From positions 1-64,000 of the forward strand of contig NZ_BDBV01000003.1 in assembly GCF_001613165.1 (NCBI RefSeq): a stretch of 64,000 bases of DNA, read 5' to 3'. The position numbers and the translations under genes were made by a program. Numbering within the stretch: position 1 is the stretch's first letter; each line of letters starts with the position of its first letter. The notes beneath the pieces were generated by a model, which was not told the DNA's origin, searched no databases, and worked only from the letters and a program-made list of their open reading frames with translations. Of this stretch, positions 52,138 through 60,517 are shown in pieces. Origin of the DNA: Nocardia mexicana NBRC 108244 (GTDB lineage Bacteria > Actinomycetota > Actinomycetes > Mycobacteriales > Mycobacteriaceae).

Positions 52138-53742
52138 CTACGCCGGAGTCAAATCCGCCTGCTGCGGCGCCTCTCCCGGATCGCACTGCTCCGGCCGCAC
52201 CCACACCGACTCCACTCCCCCCGCCCGCAACCGGACCCGCCAATCGCTGGCCGCGCCCGGATGATCGGTGCGCCGGTGCATGCCGCGAGTCTCCGCGCGG
52301 GCCAGTGCGCTGTATTTGGTCCACCGCGCCACCGCCAGCAGCGCCGCCGCCTGCCGGGCCCGCAGCCGGTCCGGCCCCTTGCCGCCGAGGTCGGCCTCTG
52401 TCACCGGCCACATGCCGTCGAGTTCGGCGATGCTGTCGCGCAGGCTGCCCGCGCTGCGCCAGTAGCTGCGCCGCAGCGGCAGCGTGTGCTCCTGCACCAG
52501 CCCGACCACCGCGCGCGGGTCGATACCGGCCGTGGCGTTCAGCCCCGCACCGTGCGCCGGCCGAGCCTTGCCCAGCCCCGGACGCCTGCCCGCGAATCCG
52601 GCCGCACCCGCACCCGCCCAGACGCCCGAGGAGATCGCCCACGCCCCGCCCTGGCCGCCGAATCCGCCGACCGCGCCGGTGATGGGCTCGCGCGTGGTCA
52701 CGTCGCCCGCGCCGAACAGCCCGGGAACCGTGGTGGCGCAGTCGAATCCGACCAGTCGCACACCGCCGGTGCCGCGCACGGTGCCCTCCAGGACCGCCCG
52801 CAGCGGTATCCGCACGGGATCGCACCCCTGCGCGGCGAACAGCGGGGTCCGAGCCAGCTGCTTGCGCAGCGGTCCGGGAATCTCGTCCAGCGCGGCGTAG
52901 ACCCGCCGCCCGTCGGCGATGGCGGCGAACGCCGCGGCCCGCGACCCGAAGCCGGAACCGCCGAGCGCGGTGCCGGATTCGTCGTAGAGGGTGGCGAAAT
53001 GCAAGGCCAGGTCGGGGGCCGGGGCGATGCCCGGGCCCGGCACCTCGTCGGCGACGGCGGCGCAGCCGAGATCGCCGACCGGCGTCAGGGCGTAGGCGTT
53101 GGAGAACTCCATGCCCGACAGCTCCCCGCCGACCTCGGCGGCCATCAGCAGACCGTCACCGGTGTCGACGTCGCTGCCCGCGCCGCCGGACAGAAATGCG
53201 CAGCCGCCGGTCGCCAGCACCACCGCGCTCGCCCGCACGCTCCAGGCGCCGAACCCGTTGCGCACCTGCAGCCCCGCGGCGCCCGACACCACGCCCTCGG
53301 AATCGACGAGCAATTGCAGCGCCGGATGGTAATCGAGAATGCGCACCCCGGCCACGATCAGACTGCGGCGCATCCGGCCGAGATATTTCGAGCCGTCCAG
53401 GCGCACCCGAGTCGGCCGCCCGGCCCGCTCCCCCGGAAATTGATAACCCCAGCGGACCAACTGATCCACCCGGCGGTGCGTCTCCTGCAGCACCCGGTGC
53501 ATCCACTCCTGGTCGCCCAGCTCGCCGCCGTGCCGGAAGCTGCGGTCCACCGCCTCCTCGCGTGCCGGTCCGGGCGGGATGTTCCACAGGGCGACAGACC
53601 CTTTCGCGGTCGGACCGCTGCTGCCGCACCGCCCCTTGTCGACCAGCACCACCCGCGCCCCGGCGTGTGCGGCGGCGAGGGCGGCCCAGGCCCCGGCGGG
53701 GCCGCCACCCAGCACCAGGACATCCGCCGCTGTGTCGCTCAC
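52138..53742 (-). CDS. FAD-dependent oxidoreductase (fumarate reductase/succinate dehydrogenase flavoprotein-like)
   Basis: A 534-residue flavoprotein. The N-terminal VLVLGGGPAGAWAALAAAHA and VDKGRCGSSGPTAKGS motifs and a late GLFGAGDVTTREPITGAVGGFGG segment show the flavoprotein fold of the fumarate reductase/L-aspartate oxidase/APS reductase group. The GTG at 53742 is chosen because VSDTAADV directly precedes the FAD motif; no ribosome binding site is visible and a TATTTT box lies 5 nt upstream, so the message may be leaderless. No iron-sulfur partner gene is adjacent. Substrate unknown. Confidence 0.8.
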   Translation of the reverse strand: MSDTAADVLVLGGGPAGAWAALAAAHAGARVVLVDKGRCGSSGPTAKGSVALWNIPPGPAREEAVDRSFRHGGELGDQEWMHRVLQETHRRVDQLVRWGYQFPGERAGRPTRVRLDGSKYLGRMRRSLIVAGVRILDYHPALQLLVDSEGVVSGAAGLQVRNGFGAWSVRASAVVLATGGCAFLSGGAGSDVDTGDGLLMAAEVGGELSGMEFSNAYALTPVGDLGCAAVADEVPGPGIAPAPDLALHFATLYDESGTALGGSGFGSRAAAFAAIADGRRVYAALDEIPGPLRKQLARTPLFAAQGCDPVRIPLRAVLEGTVRGTGGVRLVGFDCATTVPGLFGAGDVTTREPITGAVGGFGGQGGAWAISSGVWAGAGAAGFAGRRPGLGKARPAHGAGLNATAGIDPRAVVGLVQEHTLPLRRSYWRSAGSLRDSIAELDGMWPVTEADLGGKGPDRLRARQAAALLAVARWTKYSALARAETRGMHRRTDHPGAASDWRVRLRAGGVESVWVRPEQCDPGEAPQQADLTPA

Positions 53743-53793
53743 AAAGAAAAATATTCGGCCACAATTCACCCGATCGCAACCGTTACGCGGACC

Positions 53794-54060
53794 TCAATTC
53801 CACCATTGCGTAACCAACAGATAACCCGCCGCCACAAAAACGACCACCGACCCGGAAAAGGCCGCAAAACCTCGACGGCGGTCGGCGAAAATCTGCGCCG
53901 CGACAGCCATCGCCGACAACCCGATATGCCATGCGAGCGTCGCCGTTCCCGGGCCCGGGAACCCCCGCCGCTGGCCCACGAGTTCGGCGCCGAGTAGCAC
54001 CGCGGTCAGCACCACCAGGCCACCGGCAACGATTCCGCTCAGCGCGCGGAGCAGTCTCAT
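53794..54060 (-). CDS. Small integral membrane protein
   Basis: An 88-residue protein with three hydrophobic segments (IVAGGLVVLTAVLLGAELVG, about 8-28; ATLAWHIGLSAMAVAAQIFA, 39-59; FSGSVVVFVAAGYLLVTQWW, 68-87) and only short polar loops. Not recognised as a named family member. It lies 25 bp after the PHP gene and 51 bp before the flavoprotein start, all on the minus strand, so it could be part of a three-gene transcript. Confidence 0.7.
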   Translation of the reverse strand: MRLLRALSGIVAGGLVVLTAVLLGAELVGQRRGFPGPGTATLAWHIGLSAMAVAAQIFADRRRGFAAFSGSVVVFVAAGYLLVTQWWN

Positions 54061-54085
54061 CCCCGGCCTCTCGGTGTCCGCGCGC

Positions 54086-54949
54086 TCACGACGTGATCAC
54101 CGGGACCCCGGACGCCTTGCCCGCCAGCTCCTCGAACTGGTCGGGGGCCGTGGTGAATTCGCCGAGCCGGATGGTCTTGTTGGTGCCGTGGTAGTCCGAC
54201 GAGCCGGTGGTGATCAGGCCGAGCTCGCCGGCCAGCCCGCGTAGCACCCTACGATCCGCGTCGCTGTGATCGGGGTGGTCGACCTCCAGCCCACCCAGGC
54301 CGAGGGTCGCCAGCTCCCGGATGTCTTCGACGGCCAGCATCCGGCCGCGCTTGCGCGCCCGCGCGTGGGCCACCACGGTGACCCCGCCCGCGGCGGCGAC
54401 CATTTCGACCGCGCGGCGCAGCGGGGTGTCGGCCTTCTCCACGTAGTACCGGCCGCGCGGAGCCAGCAGGTCGACGAACGCCGCGTCCACGGTCGGCACC
54501 ACCCCGGCGGCCACCAGGGCCCGGGCCAGATGCGGCCGCCCCGCCGACGGTCCCGCCGAGGCCAGCACCTGGTCCGGATCGACCGGGAGGCCGTCCGCCG
54601 CCATCTTCTCTGCCATGGAACGCACCCGGGCGACCCGCTCGGCCCGTAGCCGCTCCCGCTCCTGCGCGAACGCGGCGTCGGCGGGATCGAACAGGTACGC
54701 CAGCAGATGCACCGGCACCGGCCAGCCGTCCTCCCCCAGGCCCACGCACGACATCTCCATGCCCCGCACCAGGGTCATCCCGGGCGGCAGCGCCTCGGTG
54801 GCCTGGGTCCAGCCGGACGTGGTGTCGTGGTCGGTGATCGCGACGACGTCGAGCCCCGCCGCGGCGGCGTGGCGAACCAGCTCCGCGGGAGTATCGGTGC
54901 CGTCGGAGGCGGTGGAGTGGGTATGCAGGTCGATGCGCACCCTGTCCAT
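54086..54949 (-). CDS. PHP-domain metal-dependent phosphoesterase
   Basis: A 287-residue PHP-family protein. DLHTHSTASDG (H9, H11, D16), AITDHD, a GMEMSC region and VVAHARARK supply the metal-binding His/Asp residues, and the TTGSSDYHG motif near the end is the last one. Stand-alone members include nucleoside 3',5'-bisphosphate and RNA 5'-exonuclease enzymes (RNase AM/TrpH-like), which is the likeliest class. The ATG at 54949 is used because DRVRIDLHTHS begins the domain; upstream in-frame starts (to 55009) cannot be excluded. Confidence 0.87.
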   Translation of the reverse strand: MDRVRIDLHTHSTASDGTDTPAELVRHAAAAGLDVVAITDHDTTSGWTQATEALPPGMTLVRGMEMSCVGLGEDGWPVPVHLLAYLFDPADAAFAQERERLRAERVARVRSMAEKMAADGLPVDPDQVLASAGPSAGRPHLARALVAAGVVPTVDAAFVDLLAPRGRYYVEKADTPLRRAVEMVAAAGGVTVVAHARARKRGRMLAVEDIRELATLGLGGLEVDHPDHSDADRRVLRGLAGELGLITTGSSDYHGTNKTIRLGEFTTAPDQFEELAGKASGVPVITS

Positions 54950-55083
54950 CTTGCCGAAGTGCGTTTCGGCACCGTCGATCACGGTGCACGCCGCTGCGAT
55001 CGGGACCACCCGCCGTCGACGAGTACGGTTCGGCCGACCTCGGCCGGAGGTCGATGCGATCGGGGCCGACTAGCATCCCTCCA

Positions 55084-56160
55084 ATGCCGCAGATTCCACC
55101 CATACCGTCGTTCCGCGGGCGTGGGAAGGCGGACGGTCCGCTCCCTCGGATACCCGTCCCGACCGCGCGGGCGATCATCGATTGCGCCGTCTACGTGGAG
55201 GGTGAGCGGCTGCCGGGCCGGAACACCCCCGCCGAGGGGCTCGCCACGGTCCGCGAGCGCGGCGCCGGTTTCGTCTGGGTGGGACTGCATACGCCGGACC
55301 AGCACCAGATGGCCGAGATCGCAGGGGTATTCGGGCTGCACGAACTTCCGGTCGAGGATGCGGTGCACGCCCGTCAGCGCCCCAAACTGGAGCGCTACGA
55401 CGACGACCTGTTCCTGGTGCTGCGCACGGTGAAATACGTGGAGCACGATCTGCATGCCGTCAGCGAGATCGTGGAGACCGGCGAGATCATGGTCTTCGTC
55501 GGCCGGGAATTCGTCGTCACCGTGCGCCACGGCGAACACACCGGGCTGACCGGAGTCCGCCGCGAGCTCGAGGCCAACCCGCAGCAGCTCGCTCTCGGCC
55601 CGGGTGCCGTGCTGCACGCGATCGCCGACCACGTCGTGGATTCGTACATCTCGGTGACCCAGGAGATCGAATCCGACGTCGAGGAGATGGAGGAGGAGGT
55701 CTTCACCCCACGCAGCCGCCTCGCGGTGGAATCCATCTACCAGCTCAAGCGCGAGGTCGTCGAGCTGCGGCGAGCGGTCAATCCGCTGGCGCTGCCGCTG
55801 CAGGTGCTGTCGCGCGGTACGGATCTGCCTGTGCCGAAGGAGGTTCGGCGCTATCTGCGCGACGTGGCCGACCATCACACCGCGGTCGCCGAGCGCATCA
55901 GCGACTTCGACGACGCGCTGAGTTCGCTGATCAACGCCGCGCTGGCGAAGGTGACCGTGCAGCAGAACACCGATATGCGCAAGATCTCCTCGTGGGTGGC
56001 GATCGCGGCGGTGCCGACGATGACCGCGGGCATCTACGGCATGAACTTCGATTTCATGCCCGAGCTGCACTGGAAGTACGGGTACCTGATGGTGTGGATC
56101 ATCATCCTCACCATCTGCGGCGGGCTGCTGTACACCTTGCGCCGCAACAACTGGCTGTAG
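55084..56160 (+). CDS. corA: CorA-family magnesium/cobalt transport protein
   Basis: A 358-residue CorA channel. The long cytoplasmic helical domain (1-295) ends in a stalk, and the two C-terminal membrane helices carry the signature YGMNFDFMPELHWKYGY. VEEMEEEVF lies in the acidic helix that binds regulatory Mg2+. Homopentameric by family knowledge. The ATG at 55084 is downstream of the divergent PHP gene by 134 bp. M. tuberculosis has, from memory, a corA between its mrp and kgd genes as well. Confidence 0.94.
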   Translation: MPQIPPIPSFRGRGKADGPLPRIPVPTARAIIDCAVYVEGERLPGRNTPAEGLATVRERGAGFVWVGLHTPDQHQMAEIAGVFGLHELPVEDAVHARQRPKLERYDDDLFLVLRTVKYVEHDLHAVSEIVETGEIMVFVGREFVVTVRHGEHTGLTGVRRELEANPQQLALGPGAVLHAIADHVVDSYISVTQEIESDVEEMEEEVFTPRSRLAVESIYQLKREVVELRRAVNPLALPLQVLSRGTDLPVPKEVRRYLRDVADHHTAVAERISDFDDALSSLINAALAKVTVQQNTDMRKISSWVAIAAVPTMTAGIYGMNFDFMPELHWKYGYLMVWIIILTICGGLLYTLRRNNWL

Positions 56161-56177
56161 GCCATCGAAGCTGCGAA

Positions 56178-56753
56178 CTACAGGTTCGCGGCGCCCCGCT
56201 CCGGGTCACGCACATCGATTCCGGCCTCGCTCCACGCGTCACGCAGCGCTCCCGCACCGCGCACACGCACCCACGCGGCCTCAGTCGCCGTGATCGGCGA
56301 AACGGCCAGAAACCGTACGGGCTCAGCGGGTTCCGGCAGATCGACGTCCGGGAGGTCCGCCGGGCTCAGCAGCGCCGCGGTGAAAGGGGCGTTGTGCCAC
56401 AACGGTTCTCCCAGATCCAGCAGCGCATCATCCTGCAGCACAACGCCTTCCACCGCGGGCGAGGCGATCAGCACGCCGAGTCCGCGGGTGAGGCCGGCAT
56501 GGCCGCCCACCCCGCCGCGCAGCGTCAGCACCAGTTCCGCGCGCGGTCCCCGAGTCGGGTCGGCCAGCTCGGAGGTGGGGTCGGTCATCGGGTGCCTGGC
56601 CCCGCCCACCGTCACGTAGTGCACGAATTCGCCGTCGGGAATCCGCAGGATCTCGATCGGCTCCAGCCCCAGGAAGGTCACCGATGCCGAATCGGCCGTG
56701 GACACACCGAAATGCCCGAGCGCCGCGGCCCGGACCTTGCCGACAACATCCAT
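56178..56753 (-). CDS. Suppressor-of-fused (SUFU) domain protein
   Basis: A 191-residue cytoplasmic protein. The middle part (FLGLEPIEILRIPD, VTVGGARHPMTDPTSE, AELVLTLRG) and the end (RFLAVSPITATEAAWVRVRGAGAL) match the bacterial SUFU-domain pattern of actinobacteria. The bacterial family has no established function; it occurs in toxin-immunity contexts but also as a conserved chromosomal protein. Here it lies 3 bp after a Rv1234-like gene in the core mrp-corA neighbourhood, so a housekeeping role is more likely. Confidence 0.75.
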   Translation of the reverse strand: MDVVGKVRAAALGHFGVSTADSASVTFLGLEPIEILRIPDGEFVHYVTVGGARHPMTDPTSELADPTRGPRAELVLTLRGGVGGHAGLTRGLGVLIASPAVEGVVLQDDALLDLGEPLWHNAPFTAALLSPADLPDVDLPEPAEPVRFLAVSPITATEAAWVRVRGAGALRDAWSEAGIDVRDPERGAANL

Positions 56754-56756
56754 CGA

Positions 56757-57248
56757 CTACAGCGCCAGCCGCGCCAGCATGTCGCGGGCCTGCTCGGCCG
56801 CCTTCGGCTCGCACAGCACGTCGTAGCGACCGGCCACCAGCTGCATGGTGGAGGCGAAGTCGCGCTGGCCGCGGGTGGCGGCGTACGGGATCGAGGTCGA
56901 GATGACACCGAAGATGACACCGCCCACCAGGCCGACCGCCAGCGGGCCGAATGCGCTGCCGCTGACGAACAGGCTCAAAAGCAGACCCAGGAACAGACCC
57001 AGCCAGGCACCCGACACCATGCCCCCGCCGATGACCTTGCCCCACGTCAGCCGATACAGCACCCGCTCTACCTGCATCAGATCGACGCCGACGATGGTCA
57101 CGTTCTCCACCGCGAAGTGATTGTCGGCCAGGTAGTCGACCGCCTTCTGCGCCTCGGCATAGGTCGGATACGACCCGACCGGCCAGCCGGACGGGGGTGT
57201 CGGCAGACCCGGCCGATTGCGATTCGAGCTCCCCAACGGATTGGTCAT
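56757..57248 (-). CDS. Conserved membrane protein with general-stress-protein 17M-like domain
   Basis: A 163-residue protein. After a Pro/Gly/Asn-rich start, the motif VGSYPTYAEAQKAVDYLADN and VTIVGVDLMQVERVLYRLTWG is the GSP17M/YflT-like domain, followed by two membrane helices (GAWLGLFLGLLLSLFV, FGPLAVGLVGGVIFGVIS) and a cytoplasmic tail ending EPKAAEQARDMLARLAL. It resembles M. tuberculosis Rv1234 (from memory), which has the same genomic neighbours. Start at 57248 or 57260; GGGGG lies just before. Function unknown. Confidence 0.8.
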   Translation of the reverse strand: MTNPLGSSNRNRPGLPTPPSGWPVGSYPTYAEAQKAVDYLADNHFAVENVTIVGVDLMQVERVLYRLTWGKVIGGGMVSGAWLGLFLGLLLSLFVSGSAFGPLAVGLVGGVIFGVISTSIPYAATRGQRDFASTMQLVAGRYDVLCEPKAAEQARDMLARLAL

Positions 57249-57439
57249 ATCCCCCATCATGCTAGGTCCCACGCCAACCGTGTACCCACACGCCCGGAAC
57301 GCGCCGCGTGTCAGTCCGGGCTCACATCCACGGCCGTGTCCGAATCAGACCGGCTCGCATCCGGCACAGCGAGCGTCACCGGCGATCGAGAATGGGCTCG
57401 ACCACGGACCGGCGCACATCGGCCGATTCCGCCGCGGGC

Positions 57440-58417
57440 TCAGTCCGCCCGTGGCGGCGGAACGAACCGGGTGGTCCGCCGCAGCCCCGCGGCGCGGCCC
57501 TTGTCCGCGATCACCTGCGCCATCTTCGCGCTCGCCTCGTCGATCATCTCGTCGCCGAGCATGGCCGCCCCGCGCGCCCCGCCCTCGACCGAGGTGTGGA
57601 AGGCATAGGCGTCCAGGATCTCCTCGGCCCGGTCGTATTCGGCCTGCCGCGGCGAGAAGATCTCGTTGGCGGCCTCGATCTGCGACGGGTGCAGCACCCA
57701 CTTGCCGTCGAAACCCAGTGCGGCCGTGCGGTTCGCGGCCCGGCGGAAGCCGTCGAGGTCGCGCACCTGCAGGTACGGCCCGTCGATGGCCTGCAGCCCG
57801 TGGGCCCGCGCCGCGAGCAGGATCGTCATCAGGATGTGGTGGTAGGCGTCGCCGGTGTCGTAGCCCTCCGGCTGCTCCCCGACCACCAGTGTGCGCATGT
57901 TGATGCTGGCCATGAAGTCGGCGGGCCCGAAAACCAGCGTCTGCACGCGCGGGCTGGCGGTGGCGATCTCGTCGATGTTGCGCAGCCCCTGGGCGTTCTC
58001 GATCTGCGGCTCGATCGCGATGCGGCCGACCTCGAGCCCGCCCGACTTCTCCAGCTGGGTCAGCAGCAGGTCCAGCGCCCGCACCTGCCCGGCGTCGACC
58101 ACCTTGGGCAGCAACAGCGCGTCCAACTCGGCGCCCGCGCCGTCGACCACCGAGATCACATCGGCGTAGGTCCACTGCGTCGTCCAGTCGTTGACCCGCA
58201 CCACCCGGATCTGGTCGCCCCAGCCAGGTTCGTTGAGTGCCGCCACGATGTTCGCCCGAGCTGTCGCCTTGGCGGCCGGGGCCACCGCGTCCTCGAGATC
58301 GAGGAATATCTCGTCGGCGGGCAGGCCCTTGGCCTTCTCGATCATCTTGGGGTTGCTGCCGGGTACGGCGAGCACCGAGCGTCGGGAGGGGGTGAGCCCG
58401 GTACGGCGAGTTGACAT
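57440..58417 (-). CDS. CitE-like CoA-ester lyase (HpcH/HpaI aldolase family)
   Basis: A 325-residue TIM-barrel lyase for malyl-, citramalyl- or related CoA esters. SVLAVPGSNPKMIEKA, FLDLEDAVAP, IAIEPQIENAQGL and LVFGPADFMAS supply the CoA- and Mg2+-binding positions, with Glu and Asp in the last two motifs. CAGGAG before ATG 58417 decides the start. No citrate lyase alpha or gamma subunit is nearby, so it is of the stand-alone type that degrades citramalyl-CoA or acts as a malyl-CoA lyase/thioesterase. Divergent from the MgtE-N gene. Confidence 0.88.
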   Translation of the reverse strand: MSTRRTGLTPSRRSVLAVPGSNPKMIEKAKGLPADEIFLDLEDAVAPAAKATARANIVAALNEPGWGDQIRVVRVNDWTTQWTYADVISVVDGAGAELDALLLPKVVDAGQVRALDLLLTQLEKSGGLEVGRIAIEPQIENAQGLRNIDEIATASPRVQTLVFGPADFMASINMRTLVVGEQPEGYDTGDAYHHILMTILLAARAHGLQAIDGPYLQVRDLDGFRRAANRTAALGFDGKWVLHPSQIEAANEIFSPRQAEYDRAEEILDAYAFHTSVEGGARGAAMLGDEMIDEASAKMAQVIADKGRAAGLRRTTRFVPPPRAD

Positions 58418-58469
58418 GCACGGCTCCTGAAGTTCGTGATTCGGGCGCTGCACCACATAGCCTTGCAAC

Positions 58470-59819
58470 ATGGCAGCGACGAAGGTCTTTGCCGCCCGGC
58501 TGGCGGGCCTGGTGGTGCTGGGTCCGGACGGGGAGTCTATCGGCCGCGTCCGGGACGTGGTGATCTCCATCCGCTACGACCGCCAGCAGCCCCGGGTGCT
58601 CGGACTACTCGTGGAACTGCCCACGCGCAGGCGGATTTTCGTGCCGATGCTACGGGTGACCGCGATCGAGCCCGGTTCGGTCAACCTCAACACCGGCACG
58701 GTGAGCCTGCGCCGCTTCCAGCAGCGGCACGGCGAAATGCTGGCCCTGGCGCAGCTTCTCGACTCCACGGTGCGCGTCGATAAACCGGAGCTGCCCGATC
58801 TGCAGAGTGTCGATGTGCTCGTGATCGACCTGGGCATCGAGCAGACCCGCACCCGCGACTGGGTGGTGGCGAAGGTGGCGGTGCGCGAACGCCGGGGGCT
58901 GGGCCGCGCGCTCCGCCGACGCGGTGCCACGCACGTGGTGAACTGGTCCGATCTGCGCGGGCTGACCCAGCAGGAACTGAATATGCCCGGCCAGAGCGTC
59001 GCCGCGCTGCTCGAGCAGTACGAGGGCCTGCGCGCGGCCGACGTCGCGCACCTGCTGCGCGAACTCCCCGCCAAGCGCCGCATCGAACTGGCCCGCGCCC
59101 TCGACGACGAGCGGCTCGCCGATGTGGTGCAGGAGCTGCCGGAGGCCGATCAGATCGAGGTGGTGCAGCAGCTGGGCACCGAGCGCGCCGCCGACGTCAT
59201 CGAGGCGATGGATCCCGACGACGCCGCCGACCTGCTCGGCGAGCTGCCCACCGGCGAGGCGGAGGCGTTGCTGTCGCTGATGGATCCGGAGGAGTCCGAG
59301 CCGGTGCGCCGCCTGCTCGAATACTCCCCCTACACCGCGGGCGGCATGATGACGTCCGCCCCGGTGGTGCTCACCCCGGCGGCCACGGTCGCCGAGGCGC
59401 TGGCCCGGGTCCGCGACCCCGACCTGACGCCGGCGCTGGCGTCGATGGCGTTCGTGGTCCGCCCGCCCACCGCCACCCCGACCGGCCGGTACCTGGGCTG
59501 CGTCCACATTCAGCAACTGCTGCGCGAACCACCGGCCACCCTGGTCGGCGGCCTGGTCGACAAGGACTTGGCCCGCCTGCAGCCCGAGGCGCCGCTGGGC
59601 GTGGTCACCCGGTACTTCGCCACCTACAACCTGGTCTGCGGTCCGGTGGTGGATGCCGAGAACCACCTGCTGGGCGCGGTCACCGTGGACGACGTCCTCG
59701 ACCACCTGCTGCCCGAGGACTGGCGCGAGCAGGACGAGTCGCACGCGGTTCCCTCCGGCGCCCACGGGGTCGCCGCCGGAGGGCAGGGCCTCACGCTGGC
59801 CGGAGAGGACACACCATGA
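58470..59819 (+). CDS. MgtE N-terminal/CBS domain protein without channel
   Basis: A 449-residue soluble protein. Residues 8-80 resemble a PRC-barrel (LVVLGPDGESIGRVRDVVIS), 150-285 are the MgtE intracellular superhelical N domain (LLRELPAKRRIELARALDDE..., DPDDAADLLGELP), and 300-425 are two CBS motifs (MTSAPVVLTPAATVAEALAR, VVDAENHLLGAVTVDDVLDHLLP). The membrane channel domain of MgtE is absent, so it is not itself a transporter but may sense Mg2+ or nucleotides. Its stop overlaps the DUF1003 gene. Same arrangement as, from memory, Rv1232c-Rv1231c. Confidence 0.88.
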   Translation: MAATKVFAARLAGLVVLGPDGESIGRVRDVVISIRYDRQQPRVLGLLVELPTRRRIFVPMLRVTAIEPGSVNLNTGTVSLRRFQQRHGEMLALAQLLDSTVRVDKPELPDLQSVDVLVIDLGIEQTRTRDWVVAKVAVRERRGLGRALRRRGATHVVNWSDLRGLTQQELNMPGQSVAALLEQYEGLRAADVAHLLRELPAKRRIELARALDDERLADVVQELPEADQIEVVQQLGTERAADVIEAMDPDDAADLLGELPTGEAEALLSLMDPEESEPVRRLLEYSPYTAGGMMTSAPVVLTPAATVAEALARVRDPDLTPALASMAFVVRPPTATPTGRYLGCVHIQQLLREPPATLVGGLVDKDLARLQPEAPLGVVTRYFATYNLVCGPVVDAENHLLGAVTVDDVLDHLLPEDWREQDESHAVPSGAHGVAAGGQGLTLAGEDTP

Positions 59820-60400
59820 CCGAACGCAACGACAAGCCGCGCGGGCGGCTGGAAACGCCGGTCGAGAACCGGTTCCGATTCGATTTCGATGCCGAGGCGC
59901 TGGCGCGCAGCAGCGAACGGGTCGCCCGGTTTCTGGGCACGGGGCGCTATCTGGCGCTGCAGACGGTCATCGTGATCGTCTGGATCGTCCTCAACGTCTT
60001 CGCGGTCCGGCTGCGCTGGGATCCGTACCCGTTCATCCTGCTCAATCTGGCCTTCTCCACCCAGGCCGCCTACGCCGCGCCGCTGATCCTGCTGGCCCAG
60101 AACCGCCAGGACAACCGGGACCGGGTCTCCCTGGAGGAGGATCGGGCTCGCGCCGCGCAGACCAAGGCCGACACCGAATTCCTGGCCCGGGAGCTCGCGG
60201 CGTTGCGGATCGCGGTCGGCGAGGTCACCACGCGAGACTATTTGCGTCGAGAGCTCGAGGACATCAAAGAGGCGCTGACACGCCTCGAGCTGAGTGCATC
60301 ATTGGATGATGAAGATTCTGTTCCATCTCCCAAATCGAGGAAGGTTACCGATCGAAAGAGGGGTCGGGTACCTATTTCGCCACAAATCGATGGCAACTGA
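59816..60400 (+). CDS. DUF1003 membrane protein
   Basis: A 194-residue protein. The core FLGTGRYLALQTVIVIVWIVLN and YPFILLNLAFSTQAAYAAPLI with QNRQDNRDR is the DUF1003 pattern: two membrane helices followed by a helical, probably coiled-coil cytoplasmic tail with a Lys/Arg-rich end. ATG at 59816 overlaps the upstream stop by 4 bp, so it is coupled to the MgtE-N/CBS protein and may act with it at the membrane. The last 30 codons are less GC-rich than the rest. Confidence 0.85.
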   Translation: MTERNDKPRGRLETPVENRFRFDFDAEALARSSERVARFLGTGRYLALQTVIVIVWIVLNVFAVRLRWDPYPFILLNLAFSTQAAYAAPLILLAQNRQDNRDRVSLEEDRARAAQTKADTEFLARELAALRIAVGEVTTRDYLRRELEDIKEALTRLELSASLDDEDSVPSPKSRKVTDRKRGRVPISPQIDGN

Positions 60401-60435
60401 CCGCAAATATCGATAACAACAAGCTGACTGCCGGG

Positions 60436-60441
60436 TAACCT
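60436..60441 (+). promoter_or_regulatory. -10 box upstream of the first transglycosylase
   Basis: GGG-TAACCT-GGATCACG contains a TAnnnT -10 box identical in its six bases to the one before the second transglycosylase (62025-62030). The leader from here to 60517 has no gene. Confidence 0.5.
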
Positions 60442-60517
60442 GGATCACGTTGCGGGAAGTGACTGACTCAGACAGTGCGTATGATCTCAGTCACCGAATG
60501 GCTACGAGGGGATTGGT

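Noticed and set aside
56178..56753. SUFU-domain protein as immunity protein of a polymorphic toxin
   Set aside because: No toxin, secretion or RHS-like gene is adjacent; the neighbours are conserved core genes.
60401..60517. Cyclic-di-AMP (ydaO-type) riboswitch before the transglycosylases
   Set aside because: The leaders are short (under about 85 nt from the -10 box to the start) and the conserved GGGGAAACC-like blocks are absent.
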